Assembly (NCBI GenBank): GCA_001936135.1
Contig: CP012811.1
Coordinates: 1,798,001 to 1,862,000 of the forward strand
From: Saccharomycopsis fibuligera x Saccharomycopsis cf. fibuligera
Taxonomy: Eukaryota > Ascomycota > Saccharomycetes > Ascoideales > Saccharomycopsidaceae
Direction of reading: 5' to 3'
DNA length: 64,000 nucleotides
Shown here: positions 10,908 through 22,893 of the stretch, piece after piece
Layout: every line of letters begins with the position of its first letter
Numbering within the stretch: position 1 is the stretch's first letter
Made by a program: the position numbers and the translations under genes
Notes under the pieces: model-generated
What the model was told of the DNA's origin: nothing
Database searches by the model: none
The model's input: the letters and a program-made list of their open reading frames with translations, nothing else

Positions 10908-12039
10908 GTTATTGTTATTGTTATTAGTACTATTATTATTATTGTTGTTGTTGTCGATATTGGTATTGTTATTATAACTGTTAAGTGCTGCTGCAAAACC
11001 TGAAATGCTTCCGTAACGACCATGCCCACGACCATGACTGTAGCTATAATTATAATTTAGGCCATGGTTGTAATTATTATCATTATTATGGCCACGTCCA
11101 TTACCATTACCATGGCCGTGACTGATGGTGGCATAGCGAGTTTTGCGACGTACCGAGTGACTGCCTTGATGCAATGGTGTGCTTTGCACGGGTGCTTTTG
11201 CTTTTGCTTCTACCCCGGTTGGCAATATTGTTTCGGCTTGATTGCGCAACGCTGACAAATTGCTATTTTCGTTATACTTTTGGCTGATTTTATTATTATT
11301 ATTATTATCAGTAGTATTAGTAGTAGAATTATTTTCATTATTATTATTAGTAGCAGTATTATTACCAGTATTAGTATTATTATTATCGCTTTCCGCAAAT
11401 GGGTCGGTGAAGATGAATTGAGCATTGTCAAGCTGCTGCTGCGGAATTGTATTATAATCGACATGATTACCCCAATGTTGTTGTTGCTGCTCCTGTCGAT
11501 ATAGCTGTTCTTGTTTCATGTTGTAATTGTAAATATGATTAGTATTTGACCCTAAAATATTTTTCTGGAAAAATTTTGCTTCTGCTATAGAATTGGTTCT
11601 TTTCTTTACTGCGCGAGAAACTGCTTTGTAAGATAATCTTCTCTCAAAATCAGGATTGACATTGACATTGCTATTGTTATTGTTTAAGGTGTCATTTTTG
11701 GCATATTTGGTCTTGCTATTGTTAGTGCTGTGATGATAGCTAAGACTGCCAGTTTTTTTTCTAAGAGTATGCGAAAGATTAACTAGACTACCGCCACTAG
11801 TGCCTCCAGTTAGGAATTTTTCCTTTTTGGAGCTACCATTGTTACCGGTATTATTGCTGCTTTTTGTGCTGCTACCACTGTGAATTTTATGTATAGAGGA
11901 AGGTTCCGACTGGGTGTAATCTTGCCTGCTACCAAAACTAGAATTGATATTGCTCTTGCTATTATTACTGGCATTAGATAACTTAGAGCTAGCAGATGGA
12001 AGGATATATTGGCTATGAATTGCTTGCTGCTGCTGCTGC

Positions 12040-12073
<34 letters not shown>

Positions 12074-13085
12074 GGTATATTGATGGGTCCGGAGGAAGAT
12101 CAATTGGGGCATAATTCGTTGACGTTGACTGATTTATAGATTGATTTATAGATTGGTTAGTTGAAACATTTGACAGGTAATTCATTGTTGAAGGTATGCT
12201 ATGTGTAGACTGGATCATTGTGGTGCCATTATTGCTGATTGTGCTACTTATGGCTGAAGTCGACATCAGCGATTCAGGATTATTCAAAGTTAAAGCCTTG
12301 ATTTCTGTTTGCATAGCGGTGTGCTTGGAATTGGAATTTCCAAAAGTATTAGCAGCTTGCTTTCTTGGGGTTGATTTTGAGGGAGATGGGGTTTTTTCCT
12401 CAACAGTAATAGACGAATCGGCTTTCGAACTACTGTCGTCGTCAGTGTCAATATCATCAACAGAATAATTTTCAGTCTTATTATTGGAACTAAGAAGTTC
12501 ATTGGCCTCCGTCGGCACGACACCCATAGTGCCATAACTTGTAATACTATTACTCTTCTTATGATGATTATACTTAGCACCATTGGCTGTGCTACTGCTA
12601 CTGCTAGGAGATCTCATCATCATGTTGGAGAGCTCCGCAGTTGAAGCCTCTTTGATAGCTAGGGCAGTATATTTAGGAAGCTCACTTAGGCCACTGCTTA
12701 TGCTGTATCTATGCTGTTGGTGCTTTTTGCGGCTATTGTGGTTATGAGAGGAAGTTGAAGCAGTTGATCCCAAGATATTTGAGTTGACTTCTAGTCCTGA
12801 TTGTGAGGTAGAATGTACAAGACGGGTTCTGGTTTTTGGCTGTAATAGCAATGGGTTTTGCTGCTTGGACTGGTTGCGATTTTGCTTGACATTGAAGTTA
12901 AAGTCGTCATTATAAGTGTTATTGTTTACAATATTGTGGTGGTCATTGACATACTCGTCCTCTTCTTCATCGTCGGAATAAGAGGACTTAAAGGTTGCAA
13001 AACGCTTAGGAATACCAAATATCTCTTCAATCAGGTCATTATCGTCGTCGCTGCCCAAGGCAGAGGGCCTCTGTGAGATGATCAT
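10674..13085 (-). CDS. Unrecognised Asn/Gln/Ser-rich protein
   Basis: An 803-residue protein; the first ATG is at 13085, and the two codons upstream in frame begin with TTG, so I start at the ATG. Residues 1-40 look conserved: an acidic DDDNDLIEEIFGIPKRF segment followed by an acidic DDEEEDEY patch. Short motif-like islands stand in low-complexity sequence: LPKYTALAIKEAS, ERRLSYKAVSRAVKKRTNS (overlapping basophilic kinase sites) and AEAKFFQKNILG. There is a Gln run encoded by CAA/CAG (12025-12074) and a very long Asn run encoded by a near-pure ATT/AAT microsatellite (10825-10907 plus flanks). No transmembrane segment or catalytic domain is visible. I cannot name the family; the composition is typical of yeast transcriptional or signalling regulators, which is inference only. 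Confidence 0.75.
10825..10907. repeat. ATT trinucleotide microsatellite inside a CDS
   Basis: An uninterrupted 83-bp (TTA)n array, about 27 units, inside the minus-strand gene, where it encodes Asn (AAT). Imperfect GTT/ATT repeats continue on both sides, giving one of the longest Asn runs in the window. Length polymorphism between strains is likely. Confidence 0.95.
12025..12074. repeat. CAA/CAG repeat encoding poly-Gln
   Basis: On the plus strand this is a TGC array passing into a TGT array. It encodes a Gln run of about 17 in the minus-strand gene. CAG gives way to CAA part way, which suggests expansion of both codons. Confidence 0.9.
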
Positions 13086-15025
13086 TAGCAATGGTTAGCT
13101 AATGATCTGGAGAGTATAAAAATAGAAAAATCTATAGAGAAAGTGCGCTGGCTAATTGATGATATGGCACGTTTGAGGATATAGATAGTGACAGCCAGGA
13201 AGCGTTTGAGACCCGAGATGCGGACGGTAGAAAAGAGAAAAAAAAAAAAAAAAAAAAAAATATTGGTCAGAAAAAAAAAGTCTGACACACTCGGTTACAC
13301 GCTGGATGGTTGGTTGAGGAACCACTACACTAAAGCTTTAGTAACGGATAAGACTAGACTACCACAGTCTCCCAGTGCTGTTACTCAGCTATTGCCTTCT
13401 CTGGATAGAACGCTAACCAGCACGCTGATCCTGCATCGTTGCCTCGTTGCTCTCTCTCCCACGCTACTCTTCTTTATAATACGCTAGTCCCACATTCCGC
13501 TTCATTCTACTCCTGCTCCTGCTCCTGCTCCTCCCCCAGCCGTGGCCACCGTGTCTCTCCACTGGCAGGAGCATCCAATATACTGTAATATCCACCGTCT
13601 GTCAGAAGAAAGGCTTGGGGTTGCTCAAATGTTAGTCAGCAGTATCCCGCCCCTCGCATTGCACCGAAACACTGTCCCTGAAACATCAAGACATTGTGAT
13701 TGTACCTGTGCTTTTCACTGTTGCACTTACGCCTATTTATGGATGCGATCGACGCACCTGTGGTCTTTGTATACGCTCTGTTACAAAATGCTGTAGTATT
13801 GTAGGCCTTGGAACATCAAGGTAAATTGTGAAATTTAAAGTAGGTGAAGAAAGGAAGTGAGAAGCATAAAGGGGCAAAGACAACATCAGAGTCTGACATT
13901 AATATTACTGCTAACTGCCGTTTCACCGGTCGTCTAAGTTTGTCTTTAAATGTCTAAGATTTTTCCTAAATAACTGTCAGACATTGACCGTTCAATTACT
14001 TGAATGTTTGAAACCAGCACCATCTGCCATCTACTATTTTATTGGCACATCAAAAAATGATGGAAGCAATACTTTAATTTAGAAAGGCTCAGGCATAAGG
14101 CCTTCCTGGAGATCGGCCATCGGCCATCGGCCATTATATATATGATATCCACATTACAATAGCGGTCATTGTATAGACAATTGAGATGGAGATCCGACGA
14201 TGCAACTGCCGACTGACCAAGCCAACAAAAAAGTGCGACGTGCATTGACACCATATATGGTGTACTCAATAGGGTATAAAATGCGCCATCGTTGTGATAT
14301 TAATGTTAACGTCGGTGCTTTATAGTTTGCAGATCTAGCACTGTAATCAGCAAATATTACTTGAGTTAGTGTATAATTATAGTTTATCAAGTATACATTA
14401 CAATACGTTACACTGCACGTAAATAAATAACAAATGGGCGAGGAGGATGGTAGACTCGAAGAAAGAAAAATGAAAATGTTCAAACCAGAAAAATTGCAGA
14501 GAAAAAGCAAATCAATTTACTAAAAAGAGGAGAGTGAAAAGTACAAAAAAAGGGCTTTTTAAATTAGAAGAGATTTCAGTAAATAAAAATTGTCAGAAAA
14601 TTGAACAGTAACAGTAATTAAGGGGGCCAAAAAAGTTTATGAAAATTTCAAACAATCGCAGGATCGCACAACACACAATTTAGTCAACATGGAAAAGACC
14701 AACCGTTTCTTCTCAGTTTGCTGTCATTTATGCATATAATGTGTACGAATATAAACGATTGTAAATTATTTTGAACAGATTATTGGAATCTGAATTTGTC
14801 CAAAAAAGAAAGAAAAAAAATAATTATAAGAGAACAGCCACAATAAGAAGATAACAAACCCAATTCATATTCAATCTCATTTCACAAATACTATTATTCT
14901 TTGCAAAATTTTCAATAATCCAATAAAATCATTGTGTTCTCTCGCGTTCCCATTGACTTAACAGTGGCTCATCAGCAAGATTTTTAGCATTTGCATTATT
15001 ATTCCCACTTTTGATGCTTGAGTTT
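13086..15025. other. Intergenic between two minus-strand genes
   Basis: About 1.9 kb holding the promoter of the Asn-rich gene and the 3' region of the zinc-cluster regulator. It contains a 23-bp A run (13238-13260), a TCCTGC-type short tandem (about 13507-13532) and a CGGCCAT triplet (about 14113-14134). No RNA gene or convincing ORF was seen. Confidence 0.5.
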
Positions 15026-18000
15026 TCATTCTCTGATGTTCCTAGAATTGGTGTTACCATTCTCATTTTCACCATCATTATTAACATTAGCTGGAGTGCC
15101 AATTTTGTTAGTATTATTGTTGTTGATACCTGAACTATTGCCATTATTACCTGTGCTACTTGTTCTGCCGTTGGTATTGGCAATATTCTCACTACCGCTG
15201 TTCCCACTATTACCATTATCATTAATGCTGTTGGTAGTATTGTTATTATTGCCATTACCACCGCCATTTTTATAAAGCAGTTCTTCACCCAGAGGATTAT
15301 TATCATTATTGTTGAAAAAAATTACATTATTATTATCATTTGCATCCACTCCACTGCCACCAAAACCAACACCATTGTCACCGATTGGCGTTCCAACAAA
15401 AGTATCACCACCATTAGCACCAAAGGCACCACCGGTTCCAACTCCTATGCCAATACCGCTGTCAACGCTAGCGTTGCCTAATCCAACACCTAACCCACCA
15501 CCAGCAAGCCCCACGCTTGGGTCTGCCATCATTTGTTGAGTAAAATTGCTATTGTTGCTTTTGCTTTCCAACATGTATGGTGGCAAGAAACGGCCAAAAA
15601 GGTTCATGTCAAGCTTATCAATCATACTTCCGTAATAGCGTTGATCAGTGGCGACATTAGCTACATTTTCATTATTGTTGTTACTACTGTTGTTGTTAAT
15701 ATTGGCGTTATTACTTGCTCCATCAATATTGTTGTTGGCCAGTCGTGGTACTGGGAAACTGCTAAATGACTCAGTTGGAGTTGCTGTACCACTACCTGCG
15801 GTAGTTGTAGCATTAGCATTTGCATTGGCTAAATCGCTGTAGTCTAAATTTAATTGAAATGATGGTTTTGGATTAGTAAGTATTGATCCATCAGGGTTTT
15901 GCCGTGGTTGCGGTTGTGGTTGTGGTTGTGGTTGTGGCAGCTGTGGCGAATAGAAATTCGATGCTAAAGCAGCATAGTTTGGGTTAAATTCTGCCCCGAT
16001 TGAATTATTTGCTGAAACATTTCCCGCGCTTGCATTCATGGTTGTATTGACATTAGTATTACTACTATTACCACTAGGGGCATTAGCAATACTAGCAAAC
16101 TCGCTGGCAAGAACATTACTAAAACTCGTTCTATTGGCAGTATCTTGGAAATATTTTTGATGGTTTGTGTGAAACTTTTTCGTTCTTCGATTTAATTGTT
16201 CAAACATAATATTTAATGTCGAATAAGTCCGTGCTGCTGCCATTGAATTACCTTTCAAGTCGATTAACACATCTTTGCCTTTCTCCGCATATTTTGTAAT
16301 TTGCCATACATTAGCGCTCATGGTATTGGTATCATCAGTATCTGAGTTTTCATGAATATAATAAACCAAGCACGCCACTGAATAGAAAATCGGATAAATG
16401 CTAAACCAATACCCGCCATTAAGTAACTGATGCTCGTGCATTTCTGTAGCAAGCTCAACAATCTTGATAGCTATATTTATACAGTTCATACCATATTTGA
16501 TGGAATCCTGATTGATATTTGGTGCCTGAATGTATTTATACGAAATTAAGTGAATGAATGGACGATATAATGCAAGCTGTACATGCAAGTAAGCTAATTT
16601 GAGTAACCGGTTCGGTTTATAAAATCTGATAGGAATATTAGTATTATCGGGAGACAACTCGATAGGCAAATTTTCAAGCCAATCATGCAATTCTTGTTCC
16701 ATAAGCTTTACTTTTGAAAGCAATGCAGATATGAATGAGGCACTTGTACGTGATGACTCATTAGGGTTTTTGCGACGCTCGTAGTATGAATCTGTATTGA
16801 TTGGATAAATGAATTTTACAATGTGGTTCAAGATCATAATGAGCTTAGTGTGGTCATTAGCAATTGCCACAGTGGTAAGTTTTTTGTTTTTTGGATTACC
16901 AATTTGCATTGGTGGCACTTTATAACCGGTCTCCGTAATGTGCTCATCTTCAATGTCCAATGGTAAGTCTTGATCAATTTGATCATCCAGAATCTGAGGC
17001 AATCCAAGCACAGTGTTCATGTATACATCAATTTTATAAATTGACCAGAATAATCTTTTCCGGTTCTCTTGATCAATAGGGTTAATGTTTTCCACTTTAC
17101 GATGCAATCCGATCCTAAATGCGGAACGAAGAGCAATGCCGACAAAGGAATAGCAAGTGGAAAGTCTAGCGGTACATTGCAAAAAGATAATCAAAGAGAA
17201 AAGGGTTTGGATATTCATCACATCATTAGTTTCGATAATTTTCTTCTTCAATAGTGTGTATGCGGCATTGTAATAGTTGTAAGAATTCGGATTATTTTCA
17301 AGCAAAGCGCCAATAGCCAAAAAACTGTAAATAAGGGCAAGCTTCTTGTTATGGTTTTGATCATTCAGATCAAGCAGCCTAGTGGTGCTATAAAAATCTT
17401 CAATGATTTTGATGAGGTTCAACCTATTGTAGAACTTAAAAAGGAAAGCACTATCACAAGCAGTATGTACCAACCGCAAAGTGGCGTCCAATGGCGGTAA
17501 GCTGATCTTCACAGTATTGGTGCTACCATCATTGTTGGGGCTATTGTCGGAAATTCCGACCGGTGGTGACGATGCGCTTGTATTCCTGTCATTTGAGGAG
17601 TTGGCGGTGATATTGTTGTTATTATTGTTGTTTTTGATAGCGGTACTGTTGTTGGGTTTAGCCGTCTCTGCTATATCATCAAGCGACTTGGAGACAATAT
17701 TCAATGTTCCGGTACCAATGTTTCCCGGTGACGGCGAGCCCATAGTGGGTGACGCCTGCACCGATGTTGCCAATGGCGGTAAATTCTGCTGTTCTGTCTT
17801 TATTGGAACAGTTTTCTCATCAACCTTGTCTTTCAGTTCCAGCACTAGCGTCAGCGCTTGTGCCAGCACCGGCGGTGGCTCGTTGTACTCTTGCGTAAGT
17901 TTATAATTGACCAAAGCGCTAAACTTCTCCAAGTCCAATACCGCGCTGCCAGCTAAAGCAGTATCGCTGCTTGGTTTCACTTCGGGAGCTTCTTTGGCTG

Positions 18001-18531
18001 ACCTTATCAACTTCAGTAGCTTAGCAAAGTCATCATCAGTGGTGCAACAGGCGTTTAACTTGTGTAAGTCCAAGCTGGGAAACAACGCTTTAAGCACGCA
18101 TTCGTAGCTGGCGGCGCGGTTCTGCAAGTCCTGCTGGAACGACTTTGATTTTTTGTTGGCGGGTTGATTGTACGTGCATTGATAATTATACACTTTGCAA
18201 TGGATACATGGATTCTGACCATCGCATTTCACTTTCTTCTTTCTGCCTATATGATTTGGTGGGATAAAATCCCAATGGTTAGTCTCCTGATGGGGTAAAG
18301 GTGGAGCATGGAAAAAAAATTAAAAATAGAGCGTGAAAAAAGTAAAACATAGAAAATAAAAATAAAAATAAAGAAAAAAAAAAAAAAAGTGAAGCGGTCA
18401 AACATTTGACATATTTTGTAAGGAGAGCGAGAACGATCGTAAAGCCGTGATATGGAAATCAAAAAGTACATACATTTGTCGCAAGCCCTAAGGACTCGTT
18501 TGCGCTTGGATGAGGATCCGTAGCCATTCAT
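15026..18531 (-). CDS. Zn(2)Cys(6) transcription factor, Asg1-like, two exons
   Basis: Coded by exon 1 (18531-18474) and exon 2 (18246-15026), giving 1092 residues after splicing. Joining the exons restores a complete binuclear zinc cluster, C17-X2-C20-X6-C27-X5-C33-X2-C36-X6-C43, with the basic RKKKVK loop. The run CDGQNPCIHC..VYNYQCTY closely matches yeast Asg1-type activators. A fungal-specific transcription factor (MHR) domain follows at about 270-500, with LFWSIYKIDVYMNTVLGLP and IDQDLPLD. The C-terminal third is Asn/Ser/Gly-rich with a PQ repeat (15905-15945), typical of an activation region. Without splicing the finger is destroyed. Asg1 in S. cerevisiae is tied to stress and drug responses; the target genes here are unknown. 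Other Zn2Cys6 paralogues cannot be excluded. It is divergent from LCB3. Confidence 0.88.
18247..18473 (-). other. Intron of the zinc-cluster gene
   Basis: A 227-bp intron read from the sequence: the donor GTATGT begins at 18473, the near-consensus branch site GACTAAC is at 18284-18278, and the acceptor ATAG ends at 18247. It splits the codon of the second zinc-cluster cysteine (phase 1), and removing it restores the frame and the full cluster. It also contains A/T-rich homopolymer sequence. Confidence 0.93.
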
Positions 18532-19125
18532 GTTGGGGAAAGCATTAGCCAGAGTAAAGGGTCTGGGGAAGCAAAGAAATGAAGAAAGAGGAAGCAGGAA
18601 GAGGGAAAAAATAAGTGGTGCACAAGAAGTAGAAAGCGAGCAAGTAAAGTGAGAGAGTCAGCGAGTGAGTGCAAGAGTGGTTGAGAGTCAATGAGGCAAG
18701 ATGAGGGCGCGCGTTGCGCTACTGCGAAAGTAAAGCTGAATTCCCTCGCGTTTCTGTCTCCGAGGGCCGGGGCCGGTGACGCTGTCCGGAAAGTAACTGC
18801 TTAGTTTGCGCTGACTCAGCTGGAGTCTTGGTAATCGCTGACCACCACTACAACCGCCATATGACTAAGCGTAATCATATATAACAGCCTTAATTCTCTT
18901 AATCTATACCAGAGCCAATGCCAACATCACCAGTTGGACAGTTATGCCCGTGCACTGTCATGCCCAGTGCACCACGAGCTCCTTTTTAGATATCACAAGG
19001 TTCCTGAGATGGCACACCAAGGGTCGTTACCGAGTTTTTTGTTTCAATTCGTGCTGAAGCTCAGCACAAGCTTCTGAACCATGAACTTGAGACTAGACAG
19101 CTGTTTAGATCTATCCTCAAAAGAG

Positions 19126-19156
<31 letters not shown>

Positions 19157-21312
19157 TATCTTTCCATGTACACAGCGCTGTCTGTTGCTGAGGTCATCCA
19201 GAGTGCTGGTGAAAATATACAGTACTAATGGTTAATGATGTTCCGTGTGTCCGGAACGCATGTTGAATCTTTTTGTCCTTATACTACATACATCCGAGGA
19301 TGAATCTGTCATCGATGGTCTATGAATTGCGTTGTCAAGATCATTTGATACTAAATGGGTTTGCTTTTTCTTTTAGTGTCCAGAGTATCTGTTGTTACGT
19401 TGTGCTTTGGTATCCAACTTTCCAACTCCAAACATTCCTCTGCAATCTCATTTCGAATGTTCAACAGCCTTTAGGTGAAAGTGTAAAACACACCCTCGAG
19501 GGTGAACACAAACTTGCCGACTAATGTCACCCAAGTTCTAATTAACAATCTATGCTAAGCCTGAGACAGCAGCTGACCGTTGCAATTGAGGCATTCTTTG
19601 ATCTTTCAGATTATAACGATTGGCCGTGAACGGCCTCCGCAATTGGTGTATGCTAACTGATATCACCAGCGTTGTAGCGCTTGAAGCCAAAAATCGCTCG
19701 GATAGCCGCTTCCATATAGCATGCAAAGCAGGAGGGTGATCCACATCGACGGCACGCAGCACGACGCATGTTCTCGAGTTACTGGAAACTTCTACAGAGA
19801 GATTCCGTTGGACCAATGAGATAGCAGAAAAGACAAGAGCTGTTGTAGAACTCAAAGGCTCCTAGTAGAATTTGTAGGATTTGTTTTAGAGTTAAGTGGT
19901 TGAAAAAAAAAAAAAAAAACCTTTTGGATGTACGCCACACAGTGAAGCAACGATTGGTTTTTGCGTAAAAACCTGACAAGTCGAAATGACCTCTCATGAA
20001 AAAGCTTTCGAAATGGATTAAGGATATCTGTTCTATCACCAAAAGAAAAGAAAAGTCGATGGCCCTTAAGCTTCTAGGTCCTGCCACTCTTCCAAAGCCT
20101 CTTCGCTTCTTATTTCCCTCATACAAAAGATAATGATAAAAACTGTCTTATTCACGGCTTGGGTACTCCAACTATCATAGTCAAAAAAGTGGTTTAGACT
20201 CTCTTTTTTAATGTGATTGTTAGCCTGTGCTAGCTCACACCTGTGATCCGTTTCCAAAACCAACCTTTACTTTCGAACAGTCAAAAACCTTTCAAGTTTA
20301 TCTAATCCAACATGCTCGAATATGTACTGTCAGCTTTCTTCAAGCACCCAAATAGTCTAAAATTTTCTCTTGAGGAATCAAGTTCGGGTTGTTGTTATAA
20401 TGTTAACTTATAAAAAAACTACATCGAAAAAGCATAGGAGGTTGTATAACATTTTAGCATAAACTACACGCTAGCTGCAACTACCCCCAAACGATATGCT
20501 TCAAATAGATACCAGCGCTGTTCTCATCACCACAACGCTACTATGGCGGCTTAAAATTCATTCTAAAATACCCACTGGGCTGCTCTAGACTTATGCAGCG
20601 AGCACAAAAACACTTTTGAAATTATCTTTTTGAATTTCGAGGCCTTGAAGACACTTTCGCTGCAACACTACGCAGGTACGGTGACTGGTCTGGTGTATAC
20701 CAGCATGTATATCCTTTGTGGCTGGTGCATGCTTTTATGCGGCTGCGGCTAGTGAATGTGGAAACGCCCGTGTGTGTGTGTGTGGCTTATGTGTATATGG
20801 TGCTGATTGTGCGCCGTCCTATAAGTGCTATACGCACACAGAGTAAGGAAACCTCTAAAATTTCAAGTTTTCTGCTTCAGAAAAATCGCTTCGCTCACCG
20901 CTCAATTTTTTTTTTTTTTTTTTTTTTTTTGTCTTTTACTTTTTTTTTTTTGTTATCCCCGAACTCCAGTACCAGGATCCTTGACGTCTTAATTAACTGA
21001 AAATCACAAATCAAAGTTTAGGGCACTTTCTTCAGCATCCTCTGCTTCCTCGGCTAGCTTGATATTTTTTTTTGCATTCAAACGGTAGCTGCTGTCATCC
21101 TTATCATTGCTGTGTGATTCTTTCCTCAAATCGTTGTTGTTTTTTCGTTCCCAACTCGCTGTGCAGCTCATCAAAATACAATTTATTTATTCTCGATATT
21201 AAAGCCAAGTCTAATCGAGGCTGCGTTGCAATTGATATCAACTAGCAAAGACACTTTTGACATTTGCACTTTACACGCAATAACATTATAATCGTCACCA
21301 ACCTTTCAAACC
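18532..21312. promoter_or_regulatory. Divergent intergenic region, regulator / LCB3
   Basis: About 2.8 kb with a 29-bp A run (19126-19154), a 25-bp T run (20906-20930) and a TG repeat (about 20770-20783). It must hold both promoters. No tRNA B-box or long ORF was seen. Confidence 0.5.
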
Positions 21313-22893
21313 ATGTCTGTTGCTGATGTGCTTTCCGGCAATGCGGTGGATGCGGGCAACAAGTCTGATGAGCACTACAGACTCAAGCTCTCGCCTCTCA
21401 GATACAAGCTTCGTGCGATGCTTCTTCCTTTAGTGCAGCAAGAGACCCCAATATTATATAAAATTCAAACCAAGCTCCGTTGCAGACCATTGGACCTCTA
21501 TTTCTCATGGACCGCTAACTTGGCATCACACACTTTCTACGTCATCATGCTCCCATTGCCGTTCTGGTTTGGTCATGTTGCTATCACTAGAGATTTAGTG
21601 TGGGTGCTTGGGTTTGGAATTTTTCTTAGTGGCTGTTGCAAGGACTACTTTTGTCTTCCAAGACCCCGCAGTCCCCCGTTGCATCGTATCACGATGAGTG
21701 GTTACACTGCTAAAGAATATGGCTTTCCGTCATCGCACTCGGCTAACGCTACAGCAGTTACTTTGGTGGTATTTTCATACTATATCACCAATTTTTATGG
21801 CTCTATCAGTTTGTTTAACCACTTGCTAGTATGCGCGTTTGTCTTCATTTATTATTTCAGTTTGATCTTTGGTAGAATTTACTGCGGCATGCATGGATTC
21901 TTGGATATTGCTGTGGGCTCGCTCATTGGAGTTGTTTGTGTCATTGGACGATTTATGGCTGCTAAAGTTTGGGACCCAATTTTGTTGAACCCGGAATATG
22001 AGCATCAGTGGCTTCCATTGGCAATTTTAGCAGTGGTGATTGGTTGTATTCATTTCCATGCACAACCAGTTGACGATTGCCCTTGCTTTGATGATTCAGT
22101 GGCATTTATTGGGGTTTTGATGGGACTCGAATTATGTCACTATTTCGCTGCTAAACTCACTTATGTCAACCAAGTCATAAACCACAGTATTGGCATTGAT
22201 ACTACTGTCACTACTCCATTCTCATTTAAAGAGTTGGGTATAGTGAAAACACTGCTTAGAGTGTTATTAGGTGTAATGATGATTGTTGTTTGGAAAACTG
22301 TTAGCAAGAAAGTCTTATTACGTGTTTTACCACCAATTTATTCAAAGATTGGTTGGTACATTCCAAGAAACTACTTTAAGCCAGTTTCTCAATCCAACGA
22401 AACTTTCAACCAAATTTATCAAAGCTCGCTCAAGAGACTTGACAATGATGAAATCGCGGATGTTCCAAAGTTTGTGAAAAATATTACTCAACCACCAGAA
22501 GTTGTAGATAAGCAAGGGCCTGACTCCATGGCCGACGTGTACGAGTTAATGAGTGCTGCTGCTGAAAATGATGGTTATATTACAACCCAGAGCAAAAACA
22601 GGCTGGCTGGCAAAAATGGTAATAACAATGGAAGCAGTAAAAATAATACAAATGATTACAACCCTGACGACAATACCGGTGACATTGATATTGATGTCTC
22701 CATTACTAATAGCGAGAAGGACACTACTAAACGCATTGTTAGCTGTGTAGCCCTTAGGCCCCGTTATGATGTGGAAATTGTCGCTAGATTGATTATTTAC
22801 GGCGGAATTGCTGGGTTGGCTACTTTGGGGTTCGGTTTCATGGTGAAAATTGTGGGATTGGATTACGACTCACATAATTATGCTGAGGCATGA
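21313..22893 (+). CDS. LCB3: Sphingoid long-chain-base-1-phosphate phosphatase (Lcb3/Ysr3 family)
   Basis: A 526-residue multi-pass ER membrane protein that dephosphorylates dihydrosphingosine- or phytosphingosine-1-phosphate, returning bases to ceramide synthesis. It has all three lipid-phosphatase (PAP2) motifs: KX6RP at K110-P118 (KDYFCLPRP), PSSH at 139-142, and RX5HX3D from R188 to D198 with H194 (GRIYCGMHGFLD). The catalytic His residues are intact. Several hydrophobic helices surround the motifs (about 70-110, 145-215, 232-285, 315-335, 500-520). A Ser/Asn-rich cytosolic loop lies at about 430-480. The start at 21313 is the first ATG and follows an A/C-rich leader. Lcb3 and its close paralogue Ysr3 cannot be told apart here. 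Confidence 0.92.
   Translation: MSVADVLSGNAVDAGNKSDEHYRLKLSPLRYKLRAMLLPLVQQETPILYKIQTKLRCRPLDLYFSWTANLASHTFYVIMLPLPFWFGHVAITRDLVWVLGFGIFLSGCCKDYFCLPRPRSPPLHRITMSGYTAKEYGFPSSHSANATAVTLVVFSYYITNFYGSISLFNHLLVCAFVFIYYFSLIFGRIYCGMHGFLDIAVGSLIGVVCVIGRFMAAKVWDPILLNPEYEHQWLPLAILAVVIGCIHFHAQPVDDCPCFDDSVAFIGVLMGLELCHYFAAKLTYVNQVINHSIGIDTTVTTPFSFKELGIVKTLLRVLLGVMMIVVWKTVSKKVLLRVLPPIYSKIGWYIPRNYFKPVSQSNETFNQIYQSSLKRLDNDEIADVPKFVKNITQPPEVVDKQGPDSMADVYELMSAAAENDGYITTQSKNRLAGKNGNNNGSSKNNTNDYNPDDNTGDIDIDVSITNSEKDTTKRIVSCVALRPRYDVEIVARLIIYGGIAGLATLGFGFMVKIVGLDYDSHNYAEA

Noticed and set aside
13085-13288. Possible first exon upstream of the Asn-rich gene, suggested by AGCTAAC and CACAG just before its ATG
   Set aside because: No GTATGT-type donor lies upstream on that strand within several hundred bases, so the simple ATG start is preferred.
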